Assembly (NCBI GenBank): GCA_043764895.1
Contig: JAYUJY010000202.1
Location: forward strand, 1-17,361
Origin: JAAFJU01 sp043764895
GTDB taxonomy: Bacteria; Cyanobacteriota; Cyanobacteriia; Leptolyngbyales; Leptolyngbyaceae
Reading direction: 5' to 3'
DNA length: 17,361 bases
Shown here: positions 1-7,237 of the stretch, in pieces
How the letters are laid out: every line of letters starts with the position of its first letter
Numbering within the stretch: position 1 is the stretch's first letter
The notes under the pieces: model-generated
The model's database searches: none
What the model was told of the DNA's origin: nothing
Seen by the model: only the letters and a program-made list of their open reading frames with translations
Position numbers and translations under genes: made by a program

Positions 1-135
1 AACTTCCCGCGCCATCACATATTCTGCCGTGTCGTAAATCATATTTAGATTGCAGCTTTGAAGCACTGTGCTCAAGCTAGGATGCAGCTCTTCCACTGAG
101 ATGCCCAGGGTAAAGAGTGCCGGATACCGTGCCAT
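1..135 (-). CDS. Partial CDS, 5' end of an unrecognised protein
   Basis: A reading frame on the minus strand starts with ATG at 135 and stays open to the window edge, giving 45 residues that begin MARYPALFTLGISVEEL. The start is supported by a GAGG Shine-Dalgarno sequence six bases upstream (CCTC at 142-145 on the plus strand). The frame is also open further upstream, with another ATG four codons earlier, so the start could be slightly longer. The peptide looks like ordinary globular protein, with regular hydrophobic spacing and no signal peptide. I do not recognise the family. It is divergent from tmk, with about 160 bp between the two starts, so both promoters probably lie in 136-298. The rest of the gene is outside the window. 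Confidence 0.6.
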   Translation of the reverse strand, partial: MARYPALFTLGISVEELHPSLSTVLQSCNLNMIYDTAEYVMAREV

Positions 136-298
136 GTGCGACCTCATCAAACAAACATTCGTCTTCACTGTACCAGCGATACGCCACCACCAACATCCGA
201 GCCTAGTCATAAAGTCCGCTAAAGTCGTTCAAGTTGCGATATGGAAGTATCTTAAAAGTCACTAAAAGGATTGGATTAGCGCGCGTTGCAGGAGCAGA
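136..298. promoter_or_regulatory. Divergent intergenic region upstream of tmk
   Basis: This 163-bp gap separates two genes facing away from each other and must carry their promoters. I see no convincing -35/-10 pair. The clear element is the tmk ribosome binding site, AGGAG at 290-294, four bases before the ATG at 299. A frame running across 68-265 on the plus strand overlaps the better-supported minus-strand gene and was not called. Confidence 0.4.
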
Positions 299-979
299 AT
301 GGGAATGAGGCAAGGAACATTAATTGTGTTAGAAGGCGGTGAAGGGTCCGGAAAGACGACTCAGCTTCAACGGCTAGCAGCGATGCTGACGCCGATCGTC
401 GAGACTTTGGGCTTTAGTGGGCTGCAACTGACCCGTGAACCGGGCGGCAGTCTCTTGTGCCAGAAGATTCGTCAGGTGCTCCTCATGCCCGATAGAGACG
501 AAGCCATGCAAGACCGCGCTGAACTCCTGCTCTATGCTGCCGATCGTGCCCAGCATGTAGAAGGCTGGTTGCGTCCCTGGCTGGCAAATGGAAACCTGGT
601 GCTCTGCGATCGCTATACCGCTTCGACGGTGGCGTATCAAGGCTATGGTCGAGGGTTGGACTTAGGTTTGATTGATGAACTGAATGCGCTGGCGACTCAG
701 GGGTTGGCCCCTGATCTGACCTTGTGGTTAGATTTGGATCCGGAGATTGGGATGGCTCGGGCGATCGAACGGGGCACGCGCGATCGACTAGAGCAGGCGG
801 ATTTGGCGTTTCATCAGCGGGTCCGATCGGGATTTGCGGCGATGCATGAATCCTCGCAAGTCCCGGAGACGTTCATTCGCATTGAGGCTGATGCACCGAT
901 GGATAGGGTTGAACAAGCCATTCGGTCAACGGTGTTGCGATCGTTGGGTTGCAACACCGTTGAGGGGTGTTTGGGTTAA
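299..979 (+). CDS. tmk: Thymidylate kinase (dTMP kinase)
   Basis: Phosphorylates dTMP to dTDP with ATP in the cytoplasm, an essential step of dTTP synthesis. The 226-residue protein has a P-loop GGEGSGKTT at residues 13-21, the TREPGG segment at 45-50, and the DRY nucleotide-binding motif at 104-106 followed by STVAYQGYGRG, all diagnostic of this family. The C-terminal half has the arginine-rich lid region (ARAIERGTRDRLEQ). Length is normal to slightly long. The start at 299 is chosen because AGGAG lies at 290-294; a second ATG two codons in (305) is possible but less well spaced. Its stop codon overlaps the stop of the convergent hfq gene by four bases. No odd residues were seen. Confidence 0.95.
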   Translation: MGMRQGTLIVLEGGEGSGKTTQLQRLAAMLTPIVETLGFSGLQLTREPGGSLLCQKIRQVLLMPDRDEAMQDRAELLLYAADRAQHVEGWLRPWLANGNLVLCDRYTASTVAYQGYGRGLDLGLIDELNALATQGLAPDLTLWLDLDPEIGMARAIERGTRDRLEQADLAFHQRVRSGFAAMHESSQVPETFIRIEADAPMDRVEQAIRSTVLRSLGCNTVEGCLG

Positions 980-1194
980 GCCGTTGCTTTGGGCTTCATG
1001 TAGACGATCGCCGATCGCCAAATAATGGTGGGTTGGTCGTAGTGGTCCAGAAGGCAGATGCAGATGGGATCTTGCCAACGGACTTTTCCGGTAAGCAGAT
1101 CGCCTGTGATCAGCTTAAATTCGACTTCACCGCCGTCTTTGATTAAGGTTTGGACTTGGCGAACGTGGGGTAATCCGGTTTCTAGTTCGGTCAT
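976..1194 (-). CDS. hfq: Hfq-related RNA-binding protein, cyanobacterial type
   Basis: A 72-residue Sm-fold protein. The stretch TGLPHVRQVQTLIKDGG, then EFKLITGDLLTGKVRWQD, then a hydrophobic strand (CICLLDHYDQPTIIWRSAIVYM), matches the known cyanobacterial Hfq pattern, which is much diverged from proteobacterial Hfq and lacks its usual RNA-contact residues. In Synechocystis the homologue affects motility and natural transformation and binds the pilus ATPase PilB1, so a role in type IV pilus function is the best guess here. This is family knowledge; the sequence itself shows only the fold. It is convergent with tmk (976-979 shared) and faces away from dapF, with the repeat-bearing gap 1195-1499 between. 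The start is the only ATG of suitable length, without a strong Shine-Dalgarno sequence. Confidence 0.85.
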   Translation of the reverse strand: MTELETGLPHVRQVQTLIKDGGEVEFKLITGDLLTGKVRWQDPICICLLDHYDQPTIIWRSAIVYMKPKATA

Positions 1195-1499
1195 GGTTTA
1201 TTTGGGGCGATGGGTGCGAATCCTATAGTTTACCCATGTCTTTTGGTTTCGATCGACAAATCTGTGAGACGTTTCGCTAAACTCAAATACTAGTACTGCG
1301 TTGCGCAAATAAGACCTGTATTCATCTTCGTTAGGTTTGGGGCACGGCATGGCCATGCCCCTACAGCTTCTTGAACCCGGATCTGTAGGGGCATGGCTCG
1401 CCGTGCCCCAAACCCAACGAGGAGAAATTGAATCGCTGGATTATTTAAGCCGCAAACGACTGGATTATTCATTTTTATTCACCATTGGTACTCATCGCC
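1195..1499. other. hfq-dapF divergent intergenic region
   Basis: About 305 bp between two divergent genes. The hfq-proximal 96 bp contain a possible minus-strand -10 element (TATAGG, within 1228-1240) but no clear -35. The rest is filled almost entirely by repeat copy A (1291-1462). The 37 bp between the repeat and the dapF ATG show no strong Shine-Dalgarno sequence. The repeat therefore sits where the dapF promoter would be expected and may contain or have displaced it. Confidence 0.5.
1291..1462 (+). repeat. MITE-like interspersed repeat, copy A
   Basis: One of three related non-coding elements here (others at 6492-6629 and 9382-9582). Its left end TAGTACTGCGTTGCGCAAAT and right end TTATTTAAGCCGCAAACGAC are imperfect inverted repeats. 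Inside are two long complementary arms (about 1329-1365 and 1384-1419) starting CGTTAGGTTTGGGG and ending CCCCAAACCCAACG. Each arm is also partly self-complementary (GGGGCA...TGCCCC). It has the same orientation as copy C. No transposase is inside, so movement would need an enzyme supplied from elsewhere. No clear target-site duplication could be seen. Confidence 0.75.
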
Positions 1500-2369
1500 A
1501 TGTCTCAACCACTGTCTCAAACGCCGTCTCAAACACTGAGTTTTGTCAAATATCAAGGACTGGGCAACGATTTTATTCTGGTGGATAATCGCCACGCACC
1601 AGACCCGATCGTCACGCCTGAACAAGCCGCTCAGATGTGCGATCGGCATTTTGGGATTGGGGCGGATGGGGTTATTTTTGCGTTGCCGGGGCAAAACGGC
1701 ACGGATTATACGATGCGGATTTACAACTCGGACGGCTCGGAACCAGAGATGTGCGGCAATGGAATTCGCTGTATGGCTCGGTTTTTGGCAGACATTGAAG
1801 GCAAAAATGCCAAATCTAGCTACACGGTGCAGACACTGGCTGGCTTAATTACGCCAAAAATAGAAAGTAATGGCCAAATTACCGTGGATATGGGCAAGCC
1901 ACGACTCTCGCCCGCTAAGATTCCAACAACGCTCACGGGCGGCGGTGACACGGTGATTGCACAATCGCTGGAGGTCGCGGGGAAAACTTGGGACGTCACC
2001 TGCGTCAGCATGGGCAATCCCCACTGCATTACCTTTGTGGACGATGTGTCTGCGATCGACTTAGAAAAAATTGGCCCGCTGTTTGAAACCCATGTTGCGT
2101 TCCCGTCGAAGATTAATACCGAGTTCATTGAGGTGGTGAATCCGAGCTATCTCAAGATGCGGGTGTGGGAACGCGGCGCGGGGATCACGCTGGCCTGCGG
2201 GACGGGGGCTTGTGCGGCGTTGGTGGCGGCGGTGTTGAATGGGAAGTGCGATCGGACGGCGACGATCGAGCTGCCGGGTGGACCGCTGAAGATTGAGTGG
2301 GCGGCGGACGATCGTATTTTTATGACGGGTCCGGCGATGTTGGTGTTTGCGGGGGCGATGACGATTTAG
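1500..2369 (+). CDS. dapF: Diaminopimelate epimerase
   Basis: Converts LL- to meso-diaminopimelate for lysine and peptidoglycan synthesis, in the cytoplasm and without a cofactor. The two catalytic cysteines are visible in their conserved settings: Cys85 in MCGNGIRC and Cys233 in ACGTGACAA. The N-terminal KYQGLGNDF and the NSDGSEPEMCGNG segment are also typical. I use the ATG at 1500 (289 residues) rather than the in-frame TTG five codons upstream, because the N terminus then matches the usual family length and the ATG is the better start codon. Repeat copy A ends 37 bp upstream. A strong hairpin terminator follows at 2390-2428, shared with the convergent ndhB. Confidence 0.95.
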   Translation: MSQPLSQTPSQTLSFVKYQGLGNDFILVDNRHAPDPIVTPEQAAQMCDRHFGIGADGVIFALPGQNGTDYTMRIYNSDGSEPEMCGNGIRCMARFLADIEGKNAKSSYTVQTLAGLITPKIESNGQITVDMGKPRLSPAKIPTTLTGGGDTVIAQSLEVAGKTWDVTCVSMGNPHCITFVDDVSAIDLEKIGPLFETHVAFPSKINTEFIEVVNPSYLKMRVWERGAGITLACGTGACAALVAAVLNGKCDRTATIELPGGPLKIEWAADDRIFMTGPAMLVFAGAMTI

Positions 2370-2389
2370 CAGGTTTGGAGGGCTAACGC

Positions 2390-2428
2390 AAAACCGATCG
2401 CCTCCTTGAAGTGCGATCGGTTTTTCAT
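2390..2428. terminator. Bidirectional intrinsic terminator between dapF and ndhB
   Basis: A perfect 12-bp inverted repeat, AAAACCGATCGC (2390-2401) and GCGATCGGTTTT (2413-2424), encloses an 11-base loop. It is flanked by A bases on one side and T bases on the other, so it can end transcripts from both directions. It lies 20 bp after dapF and about 25 bp after the end of ndhB. The stem contains a HIP1-like GCGATCGG core. Confidence 0.85.
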
Positions 2429-2452
2429 CGAAATTCCTGACGGAACTTTCTA

Positions 2453-4030
2453 TTATTTCGTTGGCAAACTGCTGACTATTTTAGGACTCGAACTCACGGC
2501 TACAGGCTTAGTGGTCTGTGCGGCGTGAAGCATTGGGGTTCGGGCCACGGCTGAATTGGCAATGGAGAACAGCGGGTTAGAGAGAATTCCAGCGATCGAG
2601 GTGGCAACGAGCGACACGATCATCCCGACTTGAAGCGGTCGTAAACCAACGCCGTCAAAAGTGGGAACTGGATAATTTTTCACCGACTCCGACATCTCAT
2701 GCGGTTCTTTGACCACCATCATCTTCACCACGCGAATGTAGTAATAGATGGAAATCACACTCGTGACTAAGCCTAAGAGCACTAAGCCATACGCGCCCGC
2801 CTGCCAACCTGCCCAGAAGATGTACAGCTTCCCGAAGAAGCCCACGAGCGGCGGAATTCCACCGAGAGACAGGAGACACAGCGACAACGCAAGCGTGAGG
2901 AAGGGATCTTTTTGATAAAGCCCTGAGTACTCGCTGATTTGGTCCGTTCCGGTGCGCAACGAGAACAAAATCACACAGCTAAAGGCACCCAAGTTCATGA
3001 ACAGATAGGCGATCAAGTAGAAGATCATGCTGGAATAGCCAGCGTCCGTTCCAATGACGAGGCCAATCATAATGAACCCAGCCTGCCCAATGCTCGAATA
3101 GGCCAGCAATCGCTTCATGCCCGTTTGCGCCAAGGCTACGACATTTCCCAGAATCATACTGAGAATGGCCAGCGCAGTCATGACAAATTGCCACTGATCG
3201 GCAACCAGCGGGAACGCCGTGACGAGCAACCGAATCGCTAATGCAAACCCAGCCGTCTTGGATCCGACGGATAAAAAGGCCACAACGGGGGTCGGCGATC
3301 CTTCGTAAACGTCTGGGGTCCACTGGTGGAAGGGCACGGCGGCAATCTTGAAGGCGATTCCGGCGATCGCAAAGACCAGCGCCATCACCAAGCCAATGGA
3401 GTTGCCTAATTGCGCATTGCTCATGGCTAGGGCGATCGATCCCAGCTTGGTTTCGCCGCCCGACAATCCGTAAAGCAGCGAAGAGCCATAGAGGAAAATG
3501 GCCGAACTCGATGCGCCAATCAGCAAATATTTCAAGGCTGCTTCGTTCGATCGGGGATCGCGTTTGGTGTAGCCCGTGAGCAAGTACGACGAAATACTCA
3601 AGGTCTCCAACGACACGAAAATCATCACCAATTCATCCGCGCCAGACAGGAACATCCCGCCCAAGGTCGCCGACAGCAAAATCGTGACAAACTCCGACAC
3701 AGGCGTCCCGGACTGTTCCACGTAGCGCACCGACATCAAAATCGTCACCACACTCGATAGCGCAATGATGCTTCGGAACGCCACGCTTAAGGGATCACTA
3801 TTAAATGCCCCGAAAAATGCGATCGGGTCTGCAATGGTCCACTGTGTCGTGTAAAGGGCCACAACGGCGGCGAGAAGACCCGCAATGCCGAGATAGGGCG
3901 TAAATCGTGCAGAACGCTTCCGTCCGGCGATCAGATCGCTCACCATCACGATCAGTAAGGTTGCGATCACGATACCTTCCGGCAGGATCGCGCCAGCATT
4001 GAGTTGGCTGGCAAGGGTTGCGAAATCCAT
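2453..4030 (-). CDS. ndhB: NAD(P)H-quinone oxidoreductase subunit 2 (NDH-1 NdhB)
   Basis: A membrane-embedded, antiporter-like subunit of the thylakoid NDH-1 complex, which takes part in respiration, cyclic electron flow around photosystem I and CO2 uptake. The 525-residue protein is hydrophobic throughout, with many membrane segments. It shows conserved antiporter-module features: SLETLSISSYLLTGY with the membrane glutamate, KYLLIGASSSAIFLYG with the lysine, and FKIAAVPFHQWTPDVYEG. Length is normal for NdhB. It stands alone, as is common in cyanobacteria, not in an operon with other ndh genes. The ATG at 4030 gives the expected N terminus. The 147 bp upstream contain an AT-rich segment but no promoter I would stand behind. 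Confidence 0.95.
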   Translation of the reverse strand: MDFATLASQLNAGAILPEGIVIATLLIVMVSDLIAGRKRSARFTPYLGIAGLLAAVVALYTTQWTIADPIAFFGAFNSDPLSVAFRSIIALSSVVTILMSVRYVEQSGTPVSEFVTILLSATLGGMFLSGADELVMIFVSLETLSISSYLLTGYTKRDPRSNEAALKYLLIGASSSAIFLYGSSLLYGLSGGETKLGSIALAMSNAQLGNSIGLVMALVFAIAGIAFKIAAVPFHQWTPDVYEGSPTPVVAFLSVGSKTAGFALAIRLLVTAFPLVADQWQFVMTALAILSMILGNVVALAQTGMKRLLAYSSIGQAGFIMIGLVIGTDAGYSSMIFYLIAYLFMNLGAFSCVILFSLRTGTDQISEYSGLYQKDPFLTLALSLCLLSLGGIPPLVGFFGKLYIFWAGWQAGAYGLVLLGLVTSVISIYYYIRVVKMMVVKEPHEMSESVKNYPVPTFDGVGLRPLQVGMIVSLVATSIAGILSNPLFSIANSAVARTPMLHAAQTTKPVAVSSSPKIVSSLPTK

Positions 4031-4161
4031 AAACTCGGCTCTAGGCTGATTTTTTGTTATAGCTTGAGAAAATGACTAATTCTCCCGTCAACCATTGTAC
4101 CGCGCAAGTCTGCCCATACCGCACTTAAGTTCTTTCAGTTCTCATTCCTAAAGGCCACAAG

Positions 4162-4191
4162 CCTAAGAACCACAAACCTAAGAACCACAAA
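4162..4191. repeat. Tandem 15-bp duplication over a stop codon
   Basis: Two perfect head-to-tail copies of CCTAAGAACCACAAA. Read on the minus strand, the unit is GTTTGTGGTTCTTAG, encoding Val-Cys-Gly-Ser-stop. The last codons and stop of the small secreted protein are therefore duplicated in frame just after its own stop, which looks like a slippage event. Confidence 0.8.
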
Positions 4192-4450
4192 CTAAGGTTC
4201 CTTCTTTTGTACCATCTGGCTTTGACGCCACAACGAGCTTAGGCTGCTGTCCTGGATAACAGCGCACTAACACTTTATCGCCGCTGCGAGTCATGTACAA
4301 AACAGAGACAGGCTTACCATTGAGTGTTGCTGGATGCAGATTTGGAGACGTGGGTGCGGTGGCGATCGCAGGCTTGAATGTCTCTATCCCAACGATCATG
4401 GCGATCGATCCGAAAGCAACTTGTAAAAACCGAGCTGTAATAATTTGCAT
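4178..4450 (-). CDS. Small predicted secreted protein, unknown function
   Basis: A 90-residue protein starting MQIITARFLQVAFGS, with a hydrophobic stretch and a likely signal peptidase site after about residue 31 (AIA/TAPTSP). The mature part is only about 59 residues. It has two cysteines (in VRCYPG and LVCGS) that could form one disulfide, and several short strands (KPVSVLYMTRSGDKVLVRC). I chose the ATG at 4450 over one 12 codons upstream for two reasons: AGGA lies 6 bases before it, and a good -10 (TATAGT at 4469-4474) lies between the two ATGs, so the longer start would precede the transcript. I do not recognise the family. No operon partner is evident. Confidence 0.6.
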   Translation of the reverse strand: MQIITARFLQVAFGSIAMIVGIETFKPAIATAPTSPNLHPATLNGKPVSVLYMTRSGDKVLVRCYPGQQPKLVVASKPDGTKEGTLVCGS

Positions 4451-4468
4451 TAGATATCCTGACAAAAG

Positions 4469-4474
4469 ACTATA
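4469..4474 (-). promoter_or_regulatory. Probable -10 element for the small secreted protein gene
   Basis: TATAGT on the minus strand matches the -10 consensus at five of six positions and would place the transcript start near 4462, just before the AGGA ribosome binding site. No good -35 is visible 16-18 bp upstream. An AT-rich hairpin, AATAATG/CATTATT with a 6-base loop (4508-4527), lies further upstream and could be an operator. Confidence 0.4.
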
Positions 4475-4697
4475 GATAAATTGCAATGAATTGAATGATG
4501 TAAAACCAATAATGTTTTGACATTATTAGCTTCTAGATCGCGGTAGGAATGAATCACAAATTCTTCATAATCCATTTTCCGCCCATCAAACAGTGACACA
4601 GATTACCTAATATTCTCTCTACCTTTTGGATAGGCAGACCTGAGGGGCAAAGAAGACTTCGACCCTCAACGTTAGACGTCAGCAAGTCCGATCGCTT

Positions 4698-5825
4698 CTA
4701 AAAAATATGATTCAATGCCGCGTCTAACTGGACGATCGTTCGATCGAGGTCCATTAATTTATCGAGTCCAAATAACCCAATGCGAAAGGTCTGAAAGTCA
4801 GCAGGTTCATCACACTTAAGCGGAACCCCTGCGGCAATTTGGACACCTTCCATCATGAACTTCTTCCCGGTTTGAACATTTGGGTCCGTGGTGTAACTCA
4901 CAATGACGCCGGGAGCCGTAAAGCCGGGAGCTGCAACACTTTTGATGCCTTTAGTCTGAAGCAGCGCACGGACCCGATCGCCGATTTCCTGTTGTTTCAA
5001 GCAAGCCTTTGCAAATCCAAATTCACCCGTTTCATGAATCACATCTCGAAAACGAGCGAGAGAATCAGTTGGCATCGTCGCATGATAAGCATGGCCGCCA
5101 CTTTCATAGGTTTCCATGATTTGGAGCCACTTGCGCAGGTCGCAGGAGAAGCTGCTGCTTGTAGTGGAATCAATGCGATCGCGGGCCAACTCACTCAGCA
5201 TCACCAGTCCAGCGCAGGGCGGTCCGCTCCAGCCTTTTTGCGGCGCACTGATCAGTACATCCACCCCGCAGGCTTTCATATCGACCCAAATGGTCCCGGA
5301 CGCAATACAATCCAGCACAAAAATTCCACCGACGGAATGCACGGCTTCGGTGACGGCGCAAATATAGTCATCAGGCAAAATAATTCCGGCAGACGTCTCA
5401 ACATGGGGTGCGAAAACGACATCCGGCTTTTCGGCCAAGATTGCTGCCACGACTTCAGCGATCGGAGCCGGGGCAAAAGCAGACTGAGAGCCAGAGTTCA
5501 CAGGACGCGCCTTAATCACGGTTTCTTTCGCCGGAATTTTTCCCATTTCAAAAATCTGACTCCAGCGATAGCTAAACCAGCCATTACGAATCACCAAACA
5601 GTTTTTTCCAGTGGCAAGTTGACGCGCCACAGCTTCCATGGCAAAGGTTCCACTTCCGGGCACGACGATCGTAGATTTGGCGTTGTAGACCTGTTTCAGA
5701 GCTGTTGAAATCTCGTTCATCACCGTTTGAAATGACTGTGACATATGGTTCAACGATCGATCGGTGTACACCACTGAGTATTCTAAAAGTCCATCCGGAT
5801 CGAGGGTGTTCAGTAAAGCTGGCAT
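4698..5825 (-). CDS. Class V PLP-dependent aminotransferase
   Basis: A 375-residue fold-type I enzyme of the alanine-glyoxylate/serine-pyruvate aminotransferase group. PGSGTFAMEAV (56-66) is the glycine-rich phosphate-binding region, Asp172 in VLDCIASGT contacts the PLP ring, and Lys197 in SAPQKGW is the Schiff-base lysine. Arg348 in FRIGLFG is the expected substrate-carboxylate arginine. The likely reaction is amino transfer between a small amino acid and an oxo-acid such as glyoxylate or pyruvate; the true substrate cannot be read from sequence. The overall pattern (opening MPALL..LDPDGLLEYSVVYTDR) resembles a subgroup I know mainly from proteobacteria. It is transcribed away from the DM13 gene, with a 186-bp gap. 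Start ATG at 5825. Confidence 0.85.
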   Translation of the reverse strand: MPALLNTLDPDGLLEYSVVYTDRSLNHMSQSFQTVMNEISTALKQVYNAKSTIVVPGSGTFAMEAVARQLATGKNCLVIRNGWFSYRWSQIFEMGKIPAKETVIKARPVNSGSQSAFAPAPIAEVVAAILAEKPDVVFAPHVETSAGIILPDDYICAVTEAVHSVGGIFVLDCIASGTIWVDMKACGVDVLISAPQKGWSGPPCAGLVMLSELARDRIDSTTSSSFSCDLRKWLQIMETYESGGHAYHATMPTDSLARFRDVIHETGEFGFAKACLKQQEIGDRVRALLQTKGIKSVAAPGFTAPGVIVSYTTDPNVQTGKKFMMEGVQIAAGVPLKCDEPADFQTFRIGLFGLDKLMDLDRTIVQLDAALNHIF

Positions 5826-6011
5826 GGTTTTCTCAGTCCATAAAACTTATTCATTTAATTGTGCCTCTGAACGGGTCATCCTCGAAACCCGATCGGCAAA
5901 TCTCAGGCGATCGTTGCATTGAACAGTTTAAATTGAATCCAGTTTGCCGTGAGACGTGTAACTTAAATAGCACGATTAATTAATACAATTGATTTACTGG
6001 AGAATAACCTC
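5826..6011. promoter_or_regulatory. Divergent promoter region, aminotransferase / DM13 gene
   Basis: A 186-bp gap between genes facing away from each other. For the DM13 gene there is a TACAAT (5984-5989) as a candidate -10, an AT-rich palindrome ATTAATTAAT just before it, and a clear Shine-Dalgarno GGAG at 5999-6002 ten bases before the ATG. An upstream GTGTAACTT could be an ECF-type -35, but this is a guess. Confidence 0.35.
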
Positions 6012-6494
6012 ATGAAACGCCAGACTCTTCTCAATTCTTTACTGCTCACTGCCTTTATCGCAACCTCTGGTCTCGCTGCTCTGAAGGCTGTCCAGGCGGA
6101 TTCTATGATGAAGCCTAGTCCATCCATGGAGAAAATGGAACCTGCTACATCCATGCAAAAAATGGAACAACCGATCGCGAGTGGCCGTTTTGTTGCATCT
6201 GAGCATCCGACCACCGGGATGGCAACAGTCGTCATGATAAAGGGTCAGAACTATCTCAAATTCGATCGTACTTTTAAAAGCGATGATGGTCCAGATCTTT
6301 ACGTTGTCCTCCATCGCGAATCAACGCCAAAAGACTACAAAAAAGATAACTACGTCAATCTCGGACGCCTCCAAAAAGTAGCAGGTAGCCAAATGTATGC
6401 AATCCCCGATGGCACCGACCTCTCCACCTTCAAAACAGCCGTAATTTGGTGCCAAAGATTTAGCGCTACCTTTGGATTTGCGAACCTCATCTAG
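6012..6494 (+). CDS. Secreted DM13-domain protein
   Basis: A 160-residue protein with an N-terminal signal peptide (MKRQTLLNSLLLTAFIATSG..., cleavage probably near residue 29 after VQA). A short Met/Pro/Glu-rich linker with the repeated unit PSMEKMEPATSMQKME follows. The rest is a DM13 domain (about 50-158), with YLKFDRTFKSDDGPDLYVVL and the signature Cys147 in VVIWCQRF-type context (here AVIWCQRFSATFG). DM13 domains are found in extracellular proteins and have been proposed to work in redox or electron transfer around that cysteine. It lies just upstream of an ECF sigma/anti-sigma pair, so it may be a target or signal partner. Its stop codon TAG coincides with the first bases of repeat copy B. 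Confidence 0.85.
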   Translation: MKRQTLLNSLLLTAFIATSGLAALKAVQADSMMKPSPSMEKMEPATSMQKMEQPIASGRFVASEHPTTGMATVVMIKGQNYLKFDRTFKSDDGPDLYVVLHRESTPKDYKKDNYVNLGRLQKVAGSQMYAIPDGTDLSTFKTAVIWCQRFSATFGFANLI

Positions 6495-6629
6495 TAATCT
6501 ACGGCTTAAATAACCCAGCGATTCACCTCCTCGTTGGGTTTTGGGGCACGGCGAGCCATGCCCCTACACATCTGGGTTTTAGAGAATGTAGGGGTTTGGC
6601 TTGCCGAACCCTAAACCCAACGAAGAAGC
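6492..6629 (-). repeat. MITE-like interspersed repeat, copy B (inverted, truncated)
   Basis: Its left end TAGTAATCTACGGCTTAAAT is nearly the reverse complement of the right end of copy C (TTTAAGCCGCAGACTAC). The match to the reverse complement of copy C continues, with scattered mismatches, to GAAGAAGC at 6629. Beyond that the sequences diverge, so the distal terminal repeat is missing. The internal arms are 6532-6568 and 6587-6622 (CGTTGGGTTTTGGGG... and ...AAACCCAACG). It lies between the DM13 gene, whose stop it supplies, and the sigma factor start 25 bp away. Confidence 0.75.
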
Positions 6630-6654
6630 TTGTAATTTTTCTTGTTAGAATTCT

Positions 6655-7233
6655 ATGGTTTCTTTCATGACTCAATGGAAAGAAGAGCCAGACCGCACCG
6701 TGATTTTAGCGATTCAGCATGGCGATCGTATGGCCCTCGAAACCTTGTACGATCGTTATAGTGGTCTGGTCTATAAGCTCTCACTTCGGATTTTAGCCAA
6801 TCCAGAGGCGGCGGCTGATTTGACTCAGGAGATTTTTCTAGCATTTTGGAACAAACCGAATAATTATCAATCCGATCGGGCTTCCATCGGCGTGTTTTTA
6901 TCAGTAATGACGCGATCGCAAGCCCTAAATCGACTGCGATCGGCAAAATCTCAGCAACAGCTCGTTCAACGCTTTGGACAAATGGCTATGCCAGACCCTG
7001 GGAATAATCCAAATCTCGATCGGGTAACATTGGACGAACTCGGTCAACGGGTCAAAACCGCTTTAGCAGAGCTTCCCGAAGCGCAACGTCAGGTTTTAGA
7101 AATGGCTTACTATGAGGGACTTTCTCAATCGGATATTACTGAAAAAACCGGAGTCCCTTTAGGCACTGTAAAATCAAGATCTAGACAAGGACTTTTAAAA
7201 CTACGCGAACTACTCAAAGATTGGGCGGAGTAG
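6655..7233 (+). CDS. ECF-type RNA polymerase sigma factor
   Basis: A 192-residue extracytoplasmic-function sigma factor with only regions 2 and 4. Region 2 spans about residues 18-90 (LETLYDRYSGLVYKLSLRI..., ADLTQEIFLAFWN) and contacts core polymerase and the -10. Region 4 spans about 125-188 with the helix-turn-helix LSQSDITEKTGVPLGTVKSR and binds the -35. The linker is typical of the group paired with RskA-like anti-sigma factors. The stop is four bases before the anti-sigma ATG and a GGCGGAG ribosome site overlaps it, so the two genes are almost certainly co-translated. The start may be 6655 or the ATG four codons later (6667); neither has a clear Shine-Dalgarno sequence. Its promoter must lie in or beside repeat copy B. 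Confidence 0.9.
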   Translation: MVSFMTQWKEEPDRTVILAIQHGDRMALETLYDRYSGLVYKLSLRILANPEAAADLTQEIFLAFWNKPNNYQSDRASIGVFLSVMTRSQALNRLRSAKSQQQLVQRFGQMAMPDPGNNPNLDRVTLDELGQRVKTALAELPEAQRQVLEMAYYEGLSQSDITEKTGVPLGTVKSRSRQGLLKLRELLKDWAE

Positions 7234-7237
7234 CACC

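Noticed and set aside
68..265. Plus-strand 65-residue frame at the left edge
   Set aside because: It overlaps a minus-strand frame with a better ribosome site and more protein-like composition, and has no Shine-Dalgarno sequence of its own.
4839..5708. 289-residue plus-strand open frame
   Set aside because: It is entirely antisense to the aminotransferase, whose motifs (SAPQKGW, FRIGLFG) are unmistakable; the composition is rich in His, Arg and Ser as expected for a shadow frame.
6630..6654. Promoter for the ECF sigma factor (TTGTAA and TAGAAT)
   Set aside because: The spacing between the two hexamers is about 10 bp, too short for a usual promoter, and TAGAAT is too close to the first ATG.
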